Shown here: in pieces, positions 50,401-57,680 of the stretch
Layout: each line of letters starts with the position of its first letter
Position numbering within the stretch: the first letter of the stretch is position 1
Source of the DNA: Annona cherimola
Taxonomy: Eukaryota; Streptophyta; Magnoliopsida; Magnoliales; Annonaceae
Assembly (NCBI GenBank): GCA_030490835.1
Contig: CM059977.1
Span: 36,105,676-36,169,675 of the forward strand
Length of the DNA: 64,000 nucleotides
Direction of reading: 5' to 3'
Notes under the pieces: model-generated
Told to the model about the DNA's origin: nothing
The model's input: only the letters and a program-made list of their open reading frames with translations
The model's database searches: none
Made by a program: the position numbers and the translations under genes

Positions 50401-52445
50401 ACGATTCTGAATCAAATGCTAGAAAATCCATCAGACCAAGTTTGGATTTGGATATATGATACAATAGCCAGATCATGTCCTGGACAAGAAAAATCCAGTC
50501 CCGAGTACTTCTTAACAGCCTTAGTTCGATGGATGGACCAATAAATGCGAGGATGGGCATATGATGGTTGGTAGTGATTCAATGCATAGCATGCAGTACA
50601 TGCTCTATGTAAAATTTCAGGCAATGCTTATCAGTGTTGCAAATGGCAATCAAGATAATTGGCCACCTTGCTGCTGATCCCTTCTAAAGAAACCTCGGCT
50701 ATATACATTTATATTTGATAACAGTTAGAAGCTCCAATCCATCTTAGCAGTTGAGATAGAACATATTTTGTTTCAAAAGGTGGAGAAAGAATTTCTAATC
50801 TACAATGCCGTACCCTTTTTTTCCAACTTGACCTTAGATTGAAAATCTTACATGTCACTTATCTTATATTGATTCCAAAATTATCTGGAGATAAGAAATC
50901 GTTCTCGAATGTCCCTAAAATAGGAAGAACATCCTTCAGGAGGGAGGCAAAAATGATATTTTCAGGGTGATAAAGGTGGCCTGAAAGCATTAAGGATCAC
51001 AAATTTGCAATGGCCTTCCAAATTTCAAAGACCATTCTGCCCTCCTACAGTTCTTTTTGGTAGTAAACACTCACATTGACTTTTGCTCCAGAGGGTATCA
51101 TGCTCATCAAAGAATGCCACCCACTATGGAGGAGTTCAGACATATAAAATAACAAATTCAAAAAAAAAAAACTTAGGCAAGTGTGGCATCGAAATGCGAA
51201 ATAGAAACAACTTAGCATAATAAAAGGGAAATATATATCAATATTGCATAAGCAAACAATACGGCAGTATAATTGCTAAATAATCATGTAACAATGAAAT
51301 ACATATCCATCTTGAAGAAGAAACCAGATAACAAGAATCAAAAGTCAGAAGTGTACTCAAAGCATTAGCAGCCATTATACTCACTTTTTGTTCCAACCCT
51401 GTGGAAAAAGAGAAGCTTATGTCACAAAGATGTCGATGCATGAATTCATCTACAGTACAAAATGAATATGCGCATGAGCAGTTAAAAGCAGTCCCATTCA
51501 AACCTAAACAGCTCAACTATGTCAGGACAAAAGTGGCCTATATGTAACCATAAACGGCATGCACTTCAAATGTAGTGGAAGAAAATGTCAATAAAAATCA
51601 AAAACATGGAAGAAGAGGGAGATAAACTTACAAGATAATGAACAAAATACTTCCGTTCCTTCTTCGTGGACTCAACTTTTTGAACCTTTCATTGAAAGTA
51701 TTCAGCCAACGTTAGATAGTAAAACTTTTACAATTTCAAAACACTGTATTGATGCCATAAGAAGCACTAGCATGACTAGGAAACATTTATAGTGCTTTAA
51801 AGTAGAAGGAAGAGAAACGAACAAACTTAAATTGGTGTAGAAAAATTACATAAAAGGAACAAACTTATATTAGCTTACAAAAATTGAAAAGAACTATAAC
51901 AAAAAAGCTTCCATCACTTATTTTCAACCGGGTATGCCTCTAAGATCCTAATTGTACAATGATTTGCATACTCCATCCAGCAACAGCAACGGGCTTAAAA
52001 TCATTAAAAGGATTCTACCCAACCTTCCCTGCTTAACCCGGCGCACACCAGATGAGCAGATTTTATTCCTCTCCAAATCTGTCATTCAACAGCCAACCCT
52101 TGCAATTCCCTTGAAGCAAGAATCCAAACGCACCCCTCCCCAGCTATGCTTCAGTGAAGAGATGATCTCCAGAGACATCCAACGCAAGAGAAATACAAGC
52201 TCGACGAGAATTCAGTAAAGATCCCAAATTGAGCATTGCTGGGGGCTTCATGAATCATGCATGAGGAGAAGGATTTTGAAAAGAACAAGGGAAAACAGGT
52301 GAGGAACTACCTTGGCCTCGTAGATACGCGGGCCATGGTAAGCGAGGACTTTCTCGCCTTCGGAAAAGACAACGTGGTCGGATCCTAGGGCATCGCTGCT
52401 GGTATCAGCGCCGTCTGACTGACTTTCCGCTTTGGTGCTTCCCAT
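21839..52445 (-). CDS. MRG: MRG-family chromatin reader (chromodomain + MRG domain), MORF4-related
   Basis: Nuclear reader of H3K4/H3K36 methylation; plant homologues MRG1/MRG2 recruit histone acetyltransferase and promote flowering genes. Eleven exons on the minus strand, all GT-AG: 52311-52445, 51632-51685, 51385-51398, 48905-49050, 44635-44670, 43096-43136, 38227-38331, 34729-34808, 32842-33011, 30513-30597, 21839-21929; 318 aa, normal for the family. The chromodomain spans ~28-100 ([36 protein letters not shown]; aromatic Tyr36, Tyr58, Trp65, Trp69, Trp72). A basic linker ~110-140 ([11 protein letters not shown]) may be a nuclear signal. The MRG domain covers ~150-305 ([50 protein letters not shown]) with an acidic tail ([11 protein letters not shown]). 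The final exon lies 8.6 kb beyond exon 10, past a LINE. Exon 3 is only 14 nt. No broken residue seen. Confidence 0.95.
22018..23159. other. MRG intron 10, no feature recognised
   Basis: Intronic AT-rich sequence with several A- and T-runs (22689-22700, 22740-22760). I see no ORF, RNA gene or repeat that I can name. Confidence 0.4.
23160..23450. repeat. MITE family C copy, partial (MRG intron 10)
   Basis: Contains the family C body (TAAATAGATCTAAGCATTTTCC, GATTGGGATGAAACTTG, AAATGATGTTAAATACAATGAATGGATTG) and a right terminus GGGGTTACATAGGTCCGCTTCTATG followed by GGTTACATAGAAGCG, the expected inverted end. A duplicated terminus suggests two overlapping insertions. Confidence 0.55.
23453..23500. 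repeat. (TATATG)n / (TA)n microsatellite
   Basis: Direct run of TATATG units grading into TA dinucleotides, directly after a family C terminus. Confidence 0.8.
23510..23600. repeat. Short direct duplication CCACAAGGCCTAAC...CACGCCTTTAA
   Basis: Two units of about 57 bp, each with CCACAAGGCCTAAC, CACGGCATTACACGCC or a close variant, and TTTAA(A/G)GGCCC, head to tail. Local tandem duplication of unknown origin. Confidence 0.55.
24276..24570. mobile_element. MITE family B, complete copy (MRG intron 10)
   Basis: Left end GGTGCAGTTGCGTCAAAATGAGCCCCACATG; right end GTGAGACCCGAAAATGGGCAACTGCACC, its imperfect reverse complement, so the inverted ends are about 28 bp. Body as in the other family B copies. 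Non-coding. Confidence 0.65.
24570..24915. mobile_element. MITE family B, second adjacent copy (MRG intron 10)
   Basis: Begins near CCGGTGGAGTTGCGC, repeats the body (CTCAAAATGAGCCCTGCATGATAATAAAATTATACTC) and ends GGGACCCATTTTAGGCCAAATGCAC. About 80% similar by eye to the copy just before it; the two are in the same orientation. Confidence 0.55.
24950..24992. repeat. (CATA)n / (TA)n microsatellite
   Basis: Six or more CATA units followed by TA and TATG units. Confidence 0.8.
25005..25450. mobile_element. MITE family C copy (MRG intron 10)
   Basis: Starts CTACTTCTATGGAACTACATTTCTATATAAC and carries the family C body to TCAAAATCTTAAATTTTGAGG, where it is followed by a family B tail (25440-25620, ending CATTTTGGGTCAAATGCACTG). 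Non-coding. Confidence 0.55.
25825..26152. repeat. hAT-like repeat remnant (GTGCAACTTGGG family)
   Basis: Ends with AAACCCAAATTTCATAAACTTAAGTTGCACCCCTA, the terminus expected for the element family seen at 33410-33968, preceded by GGTTCTACAAATAGGTTGAGGTTGAGG. The 5' part is replaced by a short tandem duplication of AGGCTTGTATTGAATGA (25826 and 25867). Non-coding. Confidence 0.5.
26507..26519. repeat. Target-site duplication of the RTE LINE, 3' side of element
   Basis: CAAGCACCAAACT, repeated exactly at 30244-30256. The two copies bracket the LINE. Confidence 0.85.
27268..29815 (-). pseudogene. RTE endonuclease-reverse transcriptase, broken
   Basis: Fragments in several frames in the order expected for an RTE protein. 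AP-endonuclease pieces: [15 protein letters not shown] and [12 protein letters not shown] (29621-29815) and [16 protein letters not shown] (29360-29566). Reverse transcriptase pieces: [17 protein letters not shown] (27727-27936), [17 protein letters not shown] (27493-27693) and [17 protein letters not shown] with the catalytic FADDIVL (27268-27474). Frameshifts and stops separate the pieces, and a 563-bp insertion lies between the two domains, so no active protein can be made. Identity firm; age not measurable without alignment. Confidence 0.85.
28682..29244. mobile_element. Non-autonomous hAT-like element nested in the LINE
   Basis: Termini TAGGGATGGGAATTGGGGCG and, read from the other side, TAGTGGTGGGAATCGGGGCG form about 24-bp inverted repeats. 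ATATATAT flanks it on both sides (28674-28681 and 29245-29252), an 8-bp target duplication as in hAT elements; the duplication is low-complexity, so this is good but not proof. Subterminal regions are rich in GACCCG/CGGGTC motifs. 563 bp, no coding capacity. A related, unnested copy is at about 61160-61622 on the opposite strand. Confidence 0.75.
30244..30256. repeat. Target-site duplication of the RTE LINE, 5' side of element
   Basis: CAAGCACCAAACT, identical to 26507-26519. Confidence 0.85.
30598..31947. other. MRG intron 9, first part, no feature recognised
   Basis: Ordinary intronic sequence between exon 10 and the MITE remnant. Short ATCATAATAAC/ATCATC-like runs near 30665-30710. No gene, RNA or repeat I can name. 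Confidence 0.4.
31948..32205. repeat. MITE remnant in MRG intron 9
   Basis: Begins GGCGTGTTTGGTAATGAGAG and includes GGGGTAATGACTATGAGAAAAGTGAATTAGG and GATTGAAAAATAGGTAATAATAG, family A-like blocks in reverse orientation. The right terminus is lost. Confidence 0.5.
32277..32345 (+). repeat. (GGA)n and G-rich tract in MRG intron 9
   Basis: Nine GGA units, then GGAAGGGGGGGGGG, GGGT repeats and a GTGTGGGGGTGGG tail. The plus strand has four or more runs of three or more G, so it could form a G-quadruplex in the DNA; the MRG transcript carries the C-rich complement. The proline-rich ORF on the other strand is only the translation of this tract. Confidence 0.8.
33410..33968. mobile_element. hAT-like element (GTGCAACTTGGG family) in MRG intron 8
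   Basis: Left end GGGGGGTGCAACCTGGGTAGGAT and right end ACCTAACCCAAGTTGCACCCCTA are imperfect inverted repeats of about 25 bp. Subterminal GGGTACCCTAAAATGGGTAGG and GACCTGACCTAAAATAAAGTAGGG motifs repeat the theme. About 560 bp, AT-rich core, non-coding. No clean target duplication was seen. Confidence 0.6.
34117..34141. repeat. Poly(A) tract in MRG intron 8
   Basis: Uninterrupted A-run of more than 20 nt after CAACCCC. It could mark the tail of a retroposed fragment, but no body is recognised beside it. Confidence 0.7.
35579..35833. repeat. ~126-bp tandem duplication in MRG intron 7
   Basis: Two head-to-tail units starting GTGCCAAGGCTCATAC (35579) and GTGCCAAGTCTCATAC (35705). Each contains CCTCAAATTAGAAGAATTCCACATC and TAATTGACAAGGATGTGCA and ends AGAAGTATTTGTGAA. 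They differ by scattered substitutions. Confidence 0.8.
36466..36709 (+). mobile_element. Tourist-like MITE (family A) in MRG intron 7
   Basis: GGGTGGGTTTAGCAATAAGC at the left and CACTTCCCAAATGCACCC at the right are inverted ends. TAA flanks both sides, the 3-bp target duplication of the family. Body blocks (CCTATCTATTTTAAC, CATCATTACCCCTACG) as in the copy at 832-1113. About 245 bp. Confidence 0.75.
36716..37660. other. MRG intron 7, no feature recognised
   Basis: Intronic sequence between the MITE and the foldback element. No gene or nameable repeat seen. Confidence 0.4.
37661..37909. repeat. Near-complete foldback (hairpin) MITE in MRG intron 7
   Basis: The left arm starts ATATACGCAGGCCCCAACTAG and continues GATCTTTCACCCTATGA and GGTATTTTATTTTGATTTTTG. 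The right arm, read on the other strand, gives ATACATATGCAGGCCTCACC, AGATCTTACGCCCTGTGA and GGTATTTTATGTTGATATTTG. Arms are about 100-105 bp with only about 35-40 bp between them, so almost the whole element is self-complementary. Non-coding. Confidence 0.75.
38372..38646 (-). mobile_element. Tourist-like MITE (family A) in MRG intron 6
   Basis: Left terminus AGGGTGTGTTTGGGAAGTGATAAAAC and right terminus TTATCCAAACATGCCCC. The internal blocks are the reverse complement of the 832-1113 copy (GTTAAAATAGATAG, GGGTAGTTGTGTAGAAATGATTG). About 275 bp. Confidence 0.75.
38647..40387. other. MRG intron 6, first part, no firm feature
   Basis: AT-rich intronic sequence. A weak internal duplication is visible around TTCATTGTTTAG (about 39690-39870), where TCACTAATTTTTCATTGTTTAG and TCTAATTTCCATTGTTTAG are each followed by AAAATTAATTAAAAATRTTAA, period about 120 bp. 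Nothing else recognised. Confidence 0.4.
40388..40676 (-). mobile_element. Tourist-like MITE (family A) in MRG intron 6
   Basis: CCCCTTTTGTGAAGTAATAAAACTTTTCG at the left, GCACCAAACATGCCCTA at the right, with the reverse-orientation family A body (GTTAAAATAAATAAGTTAG, GTTGTGTGGAAATGACTG). Confidence 0.7.
41265..41400 (-). repeat. tRNA-derived SINE remnant in MRG intron 6
   Basis: On the minus strand, TAGTGCAGTTGG matches an RNA polymerase III A box (TRGCNNAGYNGG). About 40 nt on, GGGCTCAACCTCGAGG is a weak B box. A GC-rich tail (GGGGAGGGGGAGGGGAGC) follows. Too degenerate to be a functional tRNA. Confidence 0.45.
41561..41853 (+). mobile_element. Tourist-like MITE (family A) in MRG intron 6
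   Basis: GGGTATGTTTGTTTTTAAC at the left and TTATCGCTTCTCAAACACACTC at the right, with the family A body in between (CTATTTTAACTTTGTTCTC, CATCATTACTC). Confidence 0.75.
42428..42712 (+). mobile_element. MITE related to family A in MRG intron 6
   Basis: Left AGGGTCTATTTTGTAAGATG and right CATCTTAAGAAACGGGCCTTT are imperfect inverted ends. The body (CTAACTACCCTAC, CATATCTATTTTATC, CATTATCCCTATAG) is related to family A but the ends are different, suggesting a subfamily. It sits head to tail with the next element. Confidence 0.55.
42733..42977 (+). mobile_element. Tourist-like MITE (family A) in MRG intron 6
   Basis: GGTGTGTTTGGCATTG at the left, CTTCCTAACACACCC at the right, with the usual internal order. 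AAA flanks both ends. Confidence 0.7.
43819..43935 (+). repeat. Au-like SINE, shortened, in MRG intron 5
   Basis: GGGTGGGCCTTGGTGCAAC followed by GTTCAAATCGCACTAAGCAGCCTCTTTG, then CTCCCTGGAGTCCCAAACCCTGCG...GCAGGATCCTAAGCAC, corresponds in order to the plant Au SINE (GGGCCTGGTGCAA head, B box, CAGCCTCTTG block, GACCCCGC block, GTGCAC end). The stretch between A and B boxes is shortened. Recognition is from memory of the family. Confidence 0.6.
43936..44634. other. MRG intron 5 remainder, no feature recognised
   Basis: Ordinary intronic sequence without a nameable repeat. Confidence 0.4.
45013..45521. mobile_element. MITE family C, complete copy in MRG intron 4
   Basis: Left CTGCTTCTATGTAACCAGGCTACATG and right AGGTTACATAGAAATGGGG are inverted ends. 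The body has CACTCCATCCATTATATTTAGCATC near the left and AATGATATTAAGTACAATGGATAAAGTAG near the right, themselves inverted, so complementarity runs well inside. About 510 bp. This is the best copy of family C in the window. Confidence 0.65.
46232..46464. repeat. 117-bp near-identical tandem duplication in MRG intron 4
   Basis: Two units beginning AGTTTTATATTTTACTTTC (46232 and 46349) and ending ACAACTCAAACAAAT. They differ essentially only in the length of a T-run, which indicates a recent duplication. Confidence 0.85.
46485..47270. other. MRG intron 4 middle, no feature recognised
   Basis: A 117-codon ORF at 46485-46838 is present but is Phe/Ser/Ile-rich without domain or conserved motif and is taken as chance. 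A short repeat TTCTACTACCAGAG(A/T)G occurs twice (about 46892 and 46952). Confidence 0.4.
47272..47693. mobile_element. Inverted-end element with internal duplication in MRG intron 4
   Basis: GCCTCATTTGGCTGC at the left and ATGTGGCCAAACAAAGCC at the right are imperfect inverted ends. Inside, TTAGCCACACATYGTGAAGTTGTRAATCACCAA occurs twice (about 47556 and 47602), and GCTTCCCACGAAC/GCTTCCCACAAAC occurs twice. Non-coding. Confidence 0.5.
48252..48705 (+). pseudogene. Ty3/gypsy-type gag fragment in MRG intron 4
   Basis: Frame 48252-48404 encodes a charged, heptad-like stretch ([31 protein letters not shown]). After a frame change, 48580-48690 encodes [20 protein letters not shown], matching the conserved start of plant Ty3/gypsy gag (K-L-x-L-P-x-F/L-x-G-x-x-P-x-x-W-I-x-x-A-E-x-Y). 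Stops and a frameshift separate the two. No protease, reverse transcriptase or LTR seen nearby, so it is a small debris piece, antisense to MRG. Confidence 0.5.
49051..51384. other. MRG intron 3, no element recognised
   Basis: 2.3 kb intron. From about 49905 to 50045 there is a degenerate (GGAT/GAAT)n run (GATGGATGTA, GAATGGATGTC, GGATGAATGAATGGATAG). A short duplication GAGTGCTTTGAAT occurs at 49576 and 49589. No gene. Confidence 0.45.
51686..52310. other. MRG intron 1
   Basis: First intron of the MRG gene. An 88-codon plus-strand ORF (51952-52218) has no recognisable motif and lies antisense to the gene; not called as a gene. Confidence 0.45.
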
Positions 52446-52650
52446 TTCTTGATTGAAATGGTGATGGAAGTGCGCTGGATAAGTAGAATTTTTTCTTTGT
52501 TAGCTCGCTCGCTCGCTCTCCCTCTCTGCGCTTCACTTCTTCCCAAATTCGATCCTTTCTTTTTTTTTGTTTAATAACTCGTCTTCGTTTTCCCTTTTTT
52601 TGTTTCAAAAATAGGGCAGTGCACGCTCCCTCCTGGTTTAAATACACCGG
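52446..52650 (-). promoter_or_regulatory. MRG promoter and 5' leader
   Basis: Upstream of the MRG ATG on the minus strand. TATTTAAA at 52637-52644 is a plausible TATA box. The expected transcript would then have a leader of about 160 nt containing a purine-rich GAGAGCGAGCGAGCGAGC repeat (52500-52523). The start is chosen because it is the first ATG in frame with the chromodomain and matches homologues' MGS-type beginning. Confidence 0.45.
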
Positions 52651-52745
52651 CTTCCACTTCATGTAAACCACCTAACCAAAATATGCAGATACATCGTGCA
52701 GCTTCAGATTCTTCCCAAGGTGGACACCGATATCTTCAAATTTGT

Positions 52746-53005
52746 TGGGCCCGTTTGGCAGCACACAACACTTTTTAATCCGTAATTTTTTTATTTTAAA
52801 ATTTTTCATCGTTCATAATTATTTATTTCTTCATATCTTTCTATATTACTATCCATTTTTTAAGCATTTCTATATAACTACTTATACAACTAATTTATTT
52901 ATTTTAACTTTATTCTATTTACTTTTCATATTATTTTTTTCATTTCAAAAACTTTTACACCAAAAACTTTTCATTAAAAGTTTTATCACTTCCTAAACAC
53001 ATCCG
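52746..53005 (+). mobile_element. Tourist-like MITE (family A) upstream of the MRG gene
   Basis: Left GGGCCCGTTTGGCAGC, right TATCACTTCCTAAACACATCC, with the family A body between. It lies about 100 bp upstream of the TATA candidate of the MRG gene. Confidence 0.7.
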
Positions 53006-53534
53006 AAATTTGCATTAAAGTTCACTTGACAATAATAGAAAGAAAAAGGCCAAAAAAATTATACTTGCCAAGAGAAAAGACTAACAATCCTTTTGTCAAC
53101 ACATGTAGGTGGAAAGTGAACTTTCTCATCTCTCTCTACACACTTTTCCAAATACTATTTGACATCTTAACCACATATCTTACTTTTTCCATTTTTACCT
53201 CTTTATTTTAATCTTTTTTACATAACTTTCATGTTTATTTACACTTCAGGCTTATCATATTACTTTATTCTTGTACTTCTTAAAAATATTTTTTTCGCAA
53301 TCTACTCCTCGTCCATCACTATCCACGTTATCAAACAAAGCCTAAGAGGTGTGTGTGATGTAATTAAGGCCATGAGTGTGTGTAAGAATAAAGACAAATA
53401 GTGTGTTTGGTATTCAATGGAATTTATTCAGTTAGAACTTTGTGAATTTACTTTCTAACCCACAAGATTTGCATATTTGCTTTTCAAATCTTGTAATTTT
53501 GCTCCATTTGTGTTTTAAACCCTAGAGTTCTACA

Positions 53535-55230
53535 TGTTGGTCCCGAGTTGATGGCAAAACCCAAGAGGGGAGGGGTGAATTGGGTATTTAAAAATTATAT
53601 CTTAAACAGAAGCTTATCCCCGGATTAATCCAGTCCCCTTAATGGAGAAATGAAATGGAAAGCAATATAAATAGCAGAAGTATAAATCAAGCACACTGGA
53701 TTTTTATAGTGGTTCGGGCAACCTCCCTACTCCACTCTTCCAAGCTCACACTCTTTGTGACTTGGGTTCCACTATTGTATTCTCTTAATACAATTAGAGC
53801 TACTGCTCTCTTCTAGATTCCAGCTCTAGGTGGCATCAACAAAACACAGCACAAGTAGGTGATGAGTCACACTCCAATCACACACTACTTTGCTTATTCT
53901 TGATCTTAGTTCCTCAAACTAAATCAAGTTTAACACATACAACAGAAAGAATAGGAAAACTACACTTTACAGATGTGTAGAAGCAGTTTGGCGCAGAGAA
54001 GAACTTGTTGAAATGGCTTTGTATGATCAGTAGTTGAGCTCTTGCAGTTTGAAGCAAAGTTCTTCCTCTTTAGTTGGCTTGATCTCTTTTAAAGCTCTTG
54101 TAGATGGTAGTTATGCACTCTTAATGATTTTCAGCTACTTCCCTCGTCCACCATGAATGCTATTTATAATTTTGGAGGGAATCCGAACGTTAGAGGGTAG
54201 GTGGCGCGCATTTAATGCGCCAACGTTCGAATAAATTTCGACCGTTGCGACCCAAGTCGCATGTGGAGTCGACTTGGGATGCGACTTCGCCCAAGTCGCA
54301 GATGGAGTCGACTTCGGGTGCGACTTCGCTTCACCGTCGCAACTTCAAGTTTCAGTCAGGGTCGACTTGGTCATCAACTTGACCCAAGTCGCAGGTGAAG
54401 TCGACTTCGGGTGCGACTTCACCTTGTCAGGTTCCAAGTCCGAGTCTGGGTCAACTTGGCCTTCAGTCTTCAACTCAAGTCGATCCTGGAGTCGACTTGG
54501 GTTGCGACTTGGCGTGGTCTTTTGCAAAAATACCTTGATCTTCTTGAATTGGCTTGATCTTTGTAAAATTGGTCTTCATGACTTGGGTATTGCTTCATTT
54601 GGAATAAGCTTGAAGATTAGCTTTGGACTTGATAGACTTGATTTGAACTTTGAATATGAATCTTAGCTTTTGATCTTCAAGAAACTTCAGTTGCTTTTTG
54701 AGAATGAATTTTGCATCTTATTTGGATTTGATAAAGTTCAAATGGATCCTTGGAATAAGTTTGAAACTTCAATCTTCAAGTCTGAACTCCTCAAGTCGAA
54801 GTTGGAGTCGACCTTGTCTGTGACTTCGCCCAAGTCGCACCTGGAGTCGACTTCGCCTGCGACTTCGTCATGTCCGTTTCCACTCTTTCAACTCTGGATG
54901 CTTGAAGTCGATGCTGGAGTCGACTTCGTCTGCGACTTGGTTTCCTAAGTCGCACCTGGAGTCGACTTGGCCTGCGACTTCACTTGCTTGTTTTCTATTT
55001 TCAATGCTATCCATCTTTTGCCATTTGAAGTCGCTTGTGAAGTCGACTTAGGTATCGACTTCACCCCAAGTCGAAGTCCAAGTCGACTTGGTAATCGACT
55101 TGACTTCTTTGTTTTCCTTAAACACTTGGCAAACTCATTAGTACACTTTATATACTCAAATTAGTCTTTGTTTAATCATCAAAACTTATGCTTTGGTCAA
55201 TTTGTTTTGTTTTGAACATTGTTTCCAACA
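53535..55230 (+). mobile_element. Solo LTR, 1696 bp, perfect 5-bp target duplication
   Basis: Starts TGTTGGTC and ends TTTCCAACA, the TG...CA with inverted TGTTGG/CCAACA typical of LTRs. CTACA is duplicated exactly at 53530-53534 and 55231-55235. AACCCAAGAGGGGAGGGGTGAATTGGG near the start and GTGGTTCGGGCAACCTCC are landmarks shared with the second copy at 59161-60943. No coding region, primer-binding site or second LTR, so recombination between LTRs is inferred. Superfamily uncertain; Ty1/copia is my guess. Confidence 0.8.
54240..55110 (+). repeat. GTCGACTT quasi-palindromic minisatellite inside the solo LTR
   Basis: About a dozen units of the type CCAAGTCGCANNTGGAGTCGACTTNGNNTGCGACTT. They are clustered at 54240-54520 and 54790-55110, with a unit-free gap at about 54530-54780. 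Each unit has the self-complementary core AAGTCG...CGACTT and a GTCGAC centre. One frame gives a long ORF (54274-54666) of repeated V/C-DFG patterns, which is a consequence of the repeat. Confidence 0.75.
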
Positions 55231-56440
55231 CTACACCATTAAAAAACTCAACTAACGATTGTTATTTATAAATGAAAAGTTTAAAATGCCCTTCTGGCTT
55301 AATCGAATTGACTACGAAATGAGTCAACTCTTTATTTGTCGTTCTTCAAATAAACATCTTAAAATAAGCAAAATTTCACTAATCCAAACATCCATGTGAT
55401 TCAAAGTATCTCAAAACTTAGGAAACAACTCTTGGATTATTAAAATCAAATATCGGTATCACAAGATATGGAACCACAAAAAATCTGCCAAATACAGAAA
55501 ATATTATGTCCATTGAAGTAGATAGTGATTCATGTGTCACCTTTCTCAAATATAGCCTTAGCCACCACACACTTGCTTTTGTGTGCCACCGCTTGCCAAC
55601 ATTCTTATTGTTAATCAAAGTCAACAAACAATATTATTATCAGTTTCCAATACCGAAGTCTCCATTGTCGTGCTAGATTTGCTCTCTAGTTGCCATAATC
55701 TGCTCTAAAAAGGCTACCCTATTATGCAACCTCTACTTCTTCATCGAGCTCGACAGCTACTCAAAATCAATCACCGTCTCTGCTTTGCATTGAAAATCCT
55801 GCACCCGCTACCATATCCTTCTCTTTCCTCATTGATGGTATCGATGAGACAAACAATTACCTACATGCAACCACTACTTTTCTTCATAGATGTTGGCCAA
55901 TGACAAAACTCTCGAATGCCTTATTTTGCACTAACGATTAGTATCAACAATTCCACACTTACTATGACTTCTTTCTCATTCCTTGTTAACGGTACCGGCA
56001 AGACACTCCCATAAAAAGCCGTTACTCTTTTCTATAAGCACCAACTAATGATGATCCATAGATGCTGAAAATCGCAAACAACGCCCTATTGATCTTGACA
56101 ATTGGAAACTGCACCAGCCTTCATCAAAAAATACAATATCGATCTCTAATTTTGTATGGTTCATGAGTCAAATCAGGCTTACAAATAGTGCAATTTTTGT
56201 CATGGCCAAGTTAAGTTTACTCCTTTTAAAGACAATATTATCATTAGAAACTTTTATACTATGGCTACTAATAGATTTTCTATTCGTTTAGCGGCTTGTA
56301 TTAATAATAAGATTTAAAACACAATTTTAGCAAAGTTACAAGGTTTCAAAAGCAAATATACAAAACTCGTGGGTTGAAAAGCAAATAAACGAAGATAGAG
56401 GAATTAAAATGCAAAAAATCCCCCAAACATACCAGCAAAG

Positions 56441-57119
56441 TAGTTATATAAAACCATATTGTTAGAACTAAGATTGAATGGTGCATAGACTGGTTTGATT
56501 TGAACCACTTGAAGCGGTTTACATTGTATATTTATAACAACTATTTAATTTATTTTAATTAATTATATATTAACAAATATTTACATTCATAATTTCTATA
56601 ATTATATGATGAATTTAGATCTGTCGCTCTATTTATTAAAATATATAAAAAATTTCAATATAATCTTTTAAACATTATTAGTGCAAGTATAAGATATTAG
56701 AGAAAAATCAATATCATAAATGGATCTAAAAGTACTGCCTAAACTCTATGATAATTAATATAATAAAAAATTTTCAAACTTTCCAAACCTCAAATTAATG
56801 GCAATTCTGGTTTGACTATTACACCTTTAAAACTCATGTTGTTTGGTACACTTTTACCTCACTCTTGCCTTACCTTCACTTGGACGTTAATCATGACCAC
56901 GTATAGTTGAGCTTGATATTTTCCTAAGCAACTTTGTGTTAAATGCCATTAACATGCCTTTGTAATTGGACTTGCGTTTTTTTTTACTAGCGAGCATAGT
57001 ATTACATTTTTCAACTCATTATATAATTAAGCTTGAATTCAAGAATTTTTACATCTTCATCTCATCATTTTATACTACAAATTAATCCTTAACCTCCTCA
57101 CAAATTTTTCTCATTAACA
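56441..57119. other. Intergenic, no feature recognised
   Basis: AT-rich sequence with no gene or nameable repeat. Confidence 0.4.
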
Positions 57120-57375
57120 TCTATCAAATCAAAGAGGAGACCAAATGCTCGGGAGTCCATAACTCCCATTACAAGGAATGAGGATGAAACTACCCTAAGT
57201 GTGATTCGATCCCACAACCACCCCCCCATAAGTAGTGCTTTTTAGCCCGTGATAATACCCATTGGGTCATTCGCCGGTTGGTGACTTGCTTCTCGGGTAA
57301 TTGGTGGCAACACAGCTCTACGAAATATGCAACAATGCCAGCATATTGGAGATTTAGAGGTGATTGTTGCATGGT
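57120..57375 (-). repeat. tRNA-derived SINE remnant
   Basis: On the minus strand a GGCGAATGACCCAATGGGTATTATC block (A-box-like) is followed after about 45 nt by GTGGGATCGAATCACAC (B-box-like, compare GGTTCGANTCC), then a tail with GGGTAGTTTCATCC. The tRNA-like part cannot fold into an intact tRNA. The 60-codon ORF here is a by-product. Confidence 0.5.
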
Positions 57376-57594
57376 TAAGAGTGTTTGTTTGAACCGTTCG
57401 AACTAGGTCCAGCTAATCGAAATGTTCTCACCACGGTTCTTGCCGTTTAGGCTCCAGATGGTTTTGAACATTTGAATTGGCCACTAGTTCTTGATCGAAC
57501 CGGTTGAACTCATCAGTCTAGTCAATTCTAACAACACTAATGTAGTATATGTGGAAAATAACTAATTAATGGTATATTTTGCATTCTTGTAAAC

Positions 57595-57680
57595 TTTTCA
57601 ATTTGAATTTTTTTAATTTAAAACTTTTCGCTCTTCATAACTATTTTTTTTAATAATTTATTTGCATCTTCTTATACTGT
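57595..57680 (+). repeat. Tourist-like MITE fragment
   Basis: Left third of a family A element: AAACTTTTCAATTTGAA, TTAAAACTTTTCGCTCTTCATAAC, TTTGCATCTTCTTATAC; the rest is missing. Confidence 0.5.

Larger units (their letters stand above)
53401..56440. mobile_element. Long-inverted-end element split by a solo LTR
   Basis: The left arm (53401-53528) reads TGTGTTTGGTATTC, CTAACCCACAAGATTTGCATATTTGC, TTTTCAAATCTTGTAATTTTGCT. The right arm on the other strand (56440-56309) reads TATGTTTGGGGGATTTTTTGC, TCAACCCACGAGTTTTGTATATTTGC, TTTTGAAACCTTGTAACTTTGCT. Arms are about 125-130 bp. Without the inserted LTR the element is about 1.34 kb. The interior (55250-56300) contains a diverged ~230-bp duplication and no recognisable gene. 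Confidence 0.6.

Noticed and set aside
51952..52218. 88-codon plus-strand ORF near the MRG promoter
   Set aside because: Antisense in intron 1, no recognisable motif and no sign of its own promoter.
54274..54666. 130-codon ORF with repeated V/C-DFG patterns
   Set aside because: It lies entirely in the GTCGACTT minisatellite of a solo LTR; the periodic protein is a by-product of the DNA repeat.
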